Source: Bacillota bacterium
Lineage (GTDB): Bacteria; Bacillota_A; Clostridia; Lachnospirales; Lachnospiraceae
Length of the DNA stretch: 9,817 bases
NCBI GenBank assembly: GCA_023443925.1
Contig: JAEZSL010000384.1
Span: 1 to 9,817, forward strand
Reading direction: 5' to 3'
Shown: positions 5,442-9,817 of the stretch, piece by piece
Layout of the letters: every line of letters begins with the position of its first letter
Numbering within the stretch: position 1 is the first letter of the stretch
Translations under genes and position numbers: made by a program
Notes under the pieces: generated by a model
Told to the model about the DNA's origin: nothing
The model's input: the letters and a program-made list of their open reading frames with translations, nothing else
Databases searched by the model: none

Positions 5442-6755
5442 CTATTGATTAAAGCTATTTGCCTGTTTAAAAGCCTCATCCAGTTTTTTAATTATATCTT
5501 CTTTCGTTACCGCTCCAACACAATATTCCTGCAGTAATTTTCCCTGTTCATCCGTAACGGAAGAAGGCAGTACCAGATCTTGGTATGCGCGGCCTTCCTC
5601 TACATACTTGGAAGCTTCTGCAACCCAGGGAGAGGATTCATAATTGTGGACAGTTGCCAGCGGATTAAAGGAGCAGGCCTTAAAAAGTGTGGAAGAATCC
5701 TTATCATCCAATACATAGTTTGCAAACTCAAGGGCAATATCCAGATTCTTGCTGTCAGGATATACACCTAAGGTGGTGGAAGTGGAAAGATTTACAAGGG
5801 TGCAGTCTTTGTTTTGGTTAATAGGAAGAGGAAATACACCCATCTTCAAATCCGGATTTGTACTCATAATCGTCTGTGCCGCCCAGGTTCCCTGTACATA
5901 CATGGCCGCCTTACCGTTAGCAAAATCTGCGCTTCCGGCTTCACTGCCTTCTTCCATTGGTCTATCTGTGCCATTCTGGAGGATAATATCGATAGGATCG
6001 AAGATATCTTTAATTTCTTCATAGGAAGCCTGATCCTGATACATTCTCTCCAGCCAATCCTTAGCCTCACCGGAGGTCTTTCCGCCGATGGTAAGTGCTG
6101 TCATAAGCTGAGGCACCCACTGCTCCTGAAAGGCAAGCATAAAGGGAGCATATCCGTTATCCTTTAAAACCTTACATACATTCTTTAGGTCCTCCAGCGT
6201 ATCGGGTGCTTTCAAGCCGCATTTATCAAAAATGTCTTTGTTGTATAATACTCCCCACGCCTGGCTCTCAATGGGTACGGCCATTACTTTGCCGTCCACA
6301 CTAACGGTGTTTCTTACATTTTCGTAAATCTTACCGGCGAGAGGCTGGTCTGTAAGATCCACCAGATTTCCTGCCTTATTGTATACTGCAATATTATTGC
6401 TATGTAGTGTATAAAGGTCCGGTGCATCATCTCCGGAGATTCTGGCCTGCAATACGCTTTCATACTGGTCGGAGCTTGGCATTTCCAGATTCACCTTTAC
6501 TTTGACTCCCTTTTCTTCCATTTTTGCTTCAAACTGCTTGCAGTAGGTTTCCCACTGGTCCATATACTGAGGAAAACTCATCATTACATTTAATTCCACT
6601 TCTTTTTCTTTTTCCGGCGCTTTCGTTGCCTCTGCTGTCTGGACTGTTTGTGTCCCGGCAGGCTCATTCTTTACTTCCTTCTTAGCGCAGGCGCTAAATG
6701 ACAACATAAGACTTACTGCCATTCCCAAAGCCAGAAACCTTCTCACTGATTTCAT
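5442..6755 (-). CDS. Extracellular sugar-binding lipoprotein (family 1 solute-binding protein)
   Basis: Substrate receptor of the sugar importer, 437 residues. It begins with a lipoprotein signal peptide: basic MKSVRR, a hydrophobic segment, then a lipobox FSAC with lipidated C23. The -3 position is F rather than the usual L, but the rest is canonical. A Lys/Glu/Ala/Thr-rich linker (about 24-52) tethers the folded domain to the outer face of the membrane. The body resembles family 1 (MalE-like) binding proteins, with SGDDAPDLYTLHSNN (107-121), GVLYNKDIFDKCGLKAP (168-184) and an FANGKAAMYVQGTWA segment near residue 280 that is typical of this family. AGGAGG seven bases before ATG supports the start. 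It has its own promoter downstream of the regulator gene and is followed by an attenuator. Likely ligand is an oligosaccharide, identity unknown. Confidence 0.95.
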   Translation of the reverse strand: MKSVRRFLALGMAVSLMLSFSACAKKEVKNEPAGTQTVQTAEATKAPEKEKEVELNVMMSFPQYMDQWETYCKQFEAKMEEKGVKVKVNLEMPSSDQYESVLQARISGDDAPDLYTLHSNNIAVYNKAGNLVDLTDQPLAGKIYENVRNTVSVDGKVMAVPIESQAWGVLYNKDIFDKCGLKAPDTLEDLKNVCKVLKDNGYAPFMLAFQEQWVPQLMTALTIGGKTSGEAKDWLERMYQDQASYEEIKDIFDPIDIILQNGTDRPMEEGSEAGSADFANGKAAMYVQGTWAAQTIMSTNPDLKMGVFPLPINQNKDCTLVNLSTSTTLGVYPDSKNLDIALEFANYVLDDKDSSTLFKACSFNPLATVHNYESSPWVAEASKYVEEGRAYQDLVLPSSVTDEQGKLLQEYCVGAVTKEDIIKKLDEAFKQANSFNQ

Positions 6756-6824
6756 AAATCATCCTCCTGATTGAATATAATAATATACGTTTAACTCCTT
6801 ATTACTTTTCTCTCATCTGTCAGT

Positions 6825-6864
6825 ATTATAGGATACCGGATCGGAAATAGCATTTTCCATATCC
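6825..6864 (-). promoter_or_regulatory. Activator-dependent-looking promoter of the sugar transport genes
   Basis: On the minus strand there is a perfect -10 TATAAT (complement of 6825-6830). Seventeen bases upstream the -35 position reads ATGCTA (complement of 6848-6853), a poor match. Inverted repeats surround that hexamer: GGAAA at 6843-6847 with TTTCC at 6854-6858, and outside them GGATA at 6831-6835 with TATCC at 6860-6864. A strong -10, a weak -35 and dyads over the -35 fit a promoter needing an activator, most simply the YesN-type regulator encoded just upstream. The leader is about 60 bases. Confidence 0.6.
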
Positions 6865-6872
6865 GCTAAAAG

Positions 6873-7973
6873 TTATTGTATATTATTATCCTCCTTCATT
6901 TCCTTTGGTGTTATCCCGTAGAATTTTTTAAAGGTCTTATAGAAATGCGCCTGGTCAACATAACCCAGCATTTCACCAATTTCCTTTATGGGAATTTTGT
7001 AGGATATTAACAGATTTCTTGCGCGTTCCATCCGAAGTGCAGTGACATACTCCGAAAATCCCTTGCCTACGGAGGTTTTGAATACTTTGCTTAAGTATTC
7101 CTTGCTGATAAAAAAGGTTGCCGCTGCCTGTTCCAGGGTAATCCCTTCCGTATAATGCTTCTTTACATAATCTGTGATTTGTGTGATATCAATCCGGTTT
7201 TTGGCATGGATTGACTCCTGTATCCTTAAGTAAGCAGTATAATATAAATCGGAAAGGAAACCAAACATTTCATCAAAGGTGCATTCTTTGCTGAACACAA
7301 AGACCGTACTCTTACCTTCAAAAATTTCCGCGGCATCGTATTGCTTTTCCATAATGAATTGCTGCAGGGCACCAAGTATGGAATAATAAATGCAGATTAT
7401 ATATCCCTTGGGAACTGTTTCTGCTTCATTTTTTACGATTAGTTCATAGATGTCGTTTAGCAAATTTCTTAATACCTGCATATCACTGGTAATCATAGCA
7501 TCTGCCAGACAGTCTCTAAGCTTGTAAAAATTGCCGGCCCAGGCGGTATCCAAAAAACTTCCCACCAAATTTTCTTCTTTAACGTCCTTTTTCTCCTTTA
7601 GGGTTTGAATACATTTGCTCAGCAGTTGGTTTAACTCTTCCTGTTTCAGCGGTTTTAAGAGGTAATCCATGGCCCCGAGCTTCATGGCAGTGCGGACGAA
7701 TTCATAATTATCATATCCGCTGACAAAGATAACGCAGGCATCATTGCCTTCCCTTCGCAGTGCGGCAATCAAATCAATTCCGCTTAACAAAGGCATATTC
7801 ACATCCACCAGAATAATCTCCGGCATCATGTGATGGATTAACTCCAGACCATATTCACCATCGGAAGCTTCCCCTACGAGCTGGATACCCAATTCCTCCC
7901 AGTGGCCCAATTGCCGGATCACTTTTCTGGTCCAGGTCTCATCATCAATAATCACCGCTTTCGCCAATATCAT
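6873..7973 (-). CDS. YesN-type response regulator with AraC-family DNA-binding domain
   Basis: A cytoplasmic transcription regulator of 366 residues. The receiver domain (about 4-120) has the acidic pocket D10/D11, phosphate-accepting D57 (VDVNMP), S85 and K107 (LLKP), all intact. A middle region of about 140 residues has no recognised motif and probably links or dimerises. The C-terminus (about 261-366) is an AraC/XylS domain with two helix-turn-helix units, around LEQAAATFFISKEYLSKVF (280-298) and IKEIGEMLGYVDQAHFYKTF (329-348), the second being the conserved signature. The ATG has GGAG seven bases upstream and lies inside the end of the kinase gene (29-base overlap), so the two are translationally linked. 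It should be phosphorylated by that kinase and activate the downstream sugar-transport promoter. Confidence 0.95.
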   Translation of the reverse strand: MILAKAVIIDDETWTRKVIRQLGHWEELGIQLVGEASDGEYGLELIHHMMPEIILVDVNMPLLSGIDLIAALRREGNDACVIFVSGYDNYEFVRTAMKLGAMDYLLKPLKQEELNQLLSKCIQTLKEKKDVKEENLVGSFLDTAWAGNFYKLRDCLADAMITSDMQVLRNLLNDIYELIVKNEAETVPKGYIICIYYSILGALQQFIMEKQYDAAEIFEGKSTVFVFSKECTFDEMFGFLSDLYYTAYLRIQESIHAKNRIDITQITDYVKKHYTEGITLEQAAATFFISKEYLSKVFKTSVGKGFSEYVTALRMERARNLLISYKIPIKEIGEMLGYVDQAHFYKTFKKFYGITPKEMKEDNNIQ

Positions 7974-9735
7974 ACTTATTCTCCTTCTCCGCTTTGGTCA
8001 GTACACAGACGGTTGTTCCCTCCCCCGGCCGGCTTTTTATGGTTACCCCGTATTTTGAATCAGCATATTTTAACCTTATCCGTGAATGTACGTTTCCGAG
8101 ACCAATATGGGAGCTTGTTTTGAGTGCATTTGCTGCATCTTTCTCCAGGATCTGCTTAATCTCTGCCAGCCGTTCTTCTGATAAACCGATACCGTTATCA
8201 CTGATTTGAAGCAGCAGATCCTTAGAAGTTGTAAGCATGGCCATAAGCTTAATATTCCATGTTCCTGCTTTATTGATAAGCCCATGTTCCAGGCTGTTTT
8301 CCAGTATTGGCTGTAAGATAAGCTTTGGAACTACATATTCCATCAGCTCTTTTTTTACCTGTATTTCAAATTCAATCCGGTTATCAAACCTTTCATTCTG
8401 GATATTTAAATACTCCTGCAGGTAGCGTATTTCTTCCCGAAGACACACCATTTCTCTTGTAAAATTCAAAGAATAACGCAGGATATCACTTAAAGAAGTG
8501 GTCATATCATAGATTTTTACCACATTTTTTTCTAAGGCAATACCGCCTATGGTCTGCAGGGTATTATGCATAAAATGGGGATTTATCTGAGCCTGCAGCG
8601 CCCTGACCTGTGCCTTTCTTTTCTCTATCTTGCTCTGGTATTCCTGTTGAATCAGTCTTTGGTTACGCTCCATCATGAGGTTAAAGCTGTTTTGGAGTAT
8701 GCCGATTTCATCTTTTCGGTCAGCGGGTATTTTTCCGGAATAGTTATTAATCATTGCAGTCTGCATCTTTTCGGCAAGCGCAATAATCGGCTTACTTAAA
8801 ATTCCTGAATATAACACGGAACCGGTAATAGAGATAATCACCGCAATGCCGGCAATAATCAATCCGGCGATCAGCATCTGCCTCATGGCATTTGTGATTA
8901 CGAAGACCGGTACCGCAAAAAGAATTACCAGCTTACCCCGGTTTACACTCCGGTAGAACCAGAAATTATCTTTATAAAAGAATTCCTGCTCCTGGCTTTC
9001 CTGAAATTTTCTGGTGATTTCAGCCAGGTCCATGGTCTGTATTTTGGAATCACTCTGACTGTAGTCGGCTTCAATCAGTTCTCCTTCATCATTAAAAAGC
9101 ATAACGGATTCATCTTCCGTAGTTTTAATATTCTCCAGGATATCCTGAATTTCATAGGGTCTAATCTTCATGGTTATGAGTGCCACCGGTACATTTTCAT
9201 AAAAATCATAAATCTGATGGGCAATCATAATCTCTTTGCCTTCCCGCTTAAACATAATGTTTGTCTGAAGCGTCTTATCTCTTTTTCCCCAATATTTTAA
9301 TTTCTCCTGAGCCTCTTCCATATCCGCACCGGAACGTTTGGCTACTAACACCTGGTTTGTCTTCAGATTAAATAATTCGATGGAATTAATATTACTATCC
9401 ATGCTGATTACGGTATTCATGGCTGAAATCAGCTGCAGCTTAGAAGTATAATTCAGACTTTTACCGTTTTTGCACCAGTTCATGATGATGCTTTTGATTT
9501 CCTTATTTACTTCAAACTGATAAAACTGATTTACATAGTCTTTTGTCTCAAGATCTAACCGGTCCTGAAGCCAGCCGATACTCATTTTTCTGTCATAAAT
9601 TAATTGGTTCTTTAAAGTATTTCGGGATATCTGCACGGTGATTGCAGTGGTCGAACCAACTAAAAGCAGAGAAAATGCCAGAATCGTTAGCAGTATTTTC
9701 TTACGTATAGATAAATTTCGATACCTTCCATTCAT
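7945..9735 (-). CDS. YesM-type membrane sensor histidine kinase
   Basis: A 596-residue two-component sensor counted from ATG 9735. That start is preferred because GGGAG lies five bases upstream and the protein then begins with a short basic tail before the first membrane helix. An in-frame extension to a TTG at 9807 has no clear ribosome site. Order of parts: membrane segment (about 13-34), extracellular sensing region (about 35-265), second membrane segment (about 285-312), HAMP linker (about 313-365), coiled coil, then a His_kinase (LytS/YesM) domain with INPHF around H387, and an ATPase domain with N-box ENSLEHG (479-485), DNGIG (513-517) and GLGN (545-548). The usual FLYNTL after the histidine reads FMHNTL. 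It probably senses an extracellular sugar, directly or through the binding protein, and phosphorylates the overlapping regulator. Confidence 0.93.
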   Translation of the reverse strand: MNGRYRNLSIRKKILLTILAFSLLLVGSTTAITVQISRNTLKNQLIYDRKMSIGWLQDRLDLETKDYVNQFYQFEVNKEIKSIIMNWCKNGKSLNYTSKLQLISAMNTVISMDSNINSIELFNLKTNQVLVAKRSGADMEEAQEKLKYWGKRDKTLQTNIMFKREGKEIMIAHQIYDFYENVPVALITMKIRPYEIQDILENIKTTEDESVMLFNDEGELIEADYSQSDSKIQTMDLAEITRKFQESQEQEFFYKDNFWFYRSVNRGKLVILFAVPVFVITNAMRQMLIAGLIIAGIAVIISITGSVLYSGILSKPIIALAEKMQTAMINNYSGKIPADRKDEIGILQNSFNLMMERNQRLIQQEYQSKIEKRKAQVRALQAQINPHFMHNTLQTIGGIALEKNVVKIYDMTTSLSDILRYSLNFTREMVCLREEIRYLQEYLNIQNERFDNRIEFEIQVKKELMEYVVPKLILQPILENSLEHGLINKAGTWNIKLMAMLTTSKDLLLQISDNGIGLSEERLAEIKQILEKDAANALKTSSHIGLGNVHSRIRLKYADSKYGVTIKSRPGEGTTVCVLTKAEKENKYDIGESGDY

Positions 9736-9749
9736 CTTAACTCCCATCT

Positions 9750-9765
9750 GTGCGCTTAGGCGCAC
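9750..9765 (-). promoter_or_regulatory. GC-rich hairpin just upstream of the kinase ribosome site
   Basis: GTGCGC and GCGCAC form a perfect 6-bp stem with a 4-base loop, ending four bases before the GGGAG (complement of 9741-9745) that serves the kinase start. Position and stability suggest an effect on translation or mRNA stability. An extended -10-like TGATTTATA (complement of 9767-9775) lies immediately upstream, but without a convincing -35. Confidence 0.4.
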
Positions 9766-9779
9766 GTATAAATCAGGAT

Positions 9780-9808
9780 GTTGAAAAACTGTATTTCGTT
9801 TTTTCAAC
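9780..9808. repeat. AT-rich inverted repeat at the right edge
   Basis: GTTGAAAAA (9780-9788) and TTTTTCAAC (9800-9808) form a perfect 9-bp inverted repeat around an 11-base loop. It lies upstream of the kinase gene and could be the end of a terminator for a gene beyond the right edge, or an operator. The T residues are within the stem, not after it, so termination in either direction is uncertain. Confidence 0.45.
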
Positions 9809-9817
9809 CTAAGTTCC

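Noticed and set aside
5749..6167. Rightward frames of 91 and 117 codons inside the sugar-binding protein gene
   Set aside because: Antisense shadows of a clearly real gene; compositionally odd, no ribosome sites, no domain.
9736..9807. In-frame TTG extension of the kinase by 24 residues
   Set aside because: The TTG lies in an inverted repeat with no clear ribosome site, and the extension would place hairpin-forming DNA in coding sequence. ATG 9735 has GGGAG at the right distance.

Overview
The window looks like chromosomal DNA of a low-GC Gram-positive anaerobe, most likely a clostridium of the Lachnospiraceae type. The signs are strong AGGAGG-type ribosome sites, sigma-A-like promoters, a lipoprotein solute-binding protein, a YesM/YesN-type two-component pair, and an iron alcohol dehydrogenase of the clostridial butanol dehydrogenase / YugJ kind. 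No tRNA, rRNA, CRISPR array, intact insertion sequence or phage gene was seen.

Left part (1-3640, rightward). A 423-base leader region carries a MerR-type promoter with a 19-bp spacer over a dyad. It precedes a two-gene unit: a DHA1-type MFS exporter (424-1575) and an iron-dependent alcohol dehydrogenase / aldehyde reductase (1604-2773). A hairpin at 2851-2882 probably ends that unit. A small carboxymuconolactone decarboxylase (CMD)-family protein lacking the CXXC pair (3179-3490) has its own consensus promoter and a dyad just downstream of it. A ribosome site on the minus strand at the left edge suggests a divergent gene beginning just outside the window, possibly the MerR regulator. A plausible reading is an electrophile or aldehyde stress module (sense, reduce, export), but the inducer is not visible.

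Right part (3675-9735, leftward). This is a carbohydrate uptake locus transcribed as sensor kinase (YesM type), response regulator (YesN type), lipoprotein sugar-binding protein, MalF-type permease, MalG-type permease. The kinase and regulator overlap; the permeases are one base apart. The binding-protein gene has its own promoter with a good -10, a poor -35 and nested inverted repeats, as expected for an activator-dependent promoter. A compact hairpin with a T-run lies between the binding-protein gene and the permeases, probably giving more binding protein than permease. No ATPase or glycoside hydrolase gene is present; CUT1 systems of this kind often share one MsmX-type ATPase encoded elsewhere.

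The two halves converge on a long hairpin terminator at 3583-3644. Nothing here is a clearly undescribed system. The most interesting points are the MerR-type promoter controlling an exporter plus reductase, the reductase's missing conserved histidine, the CXXC-less CMD protein under a likely repressor site, and the regulatory DNA of the sugar operon.
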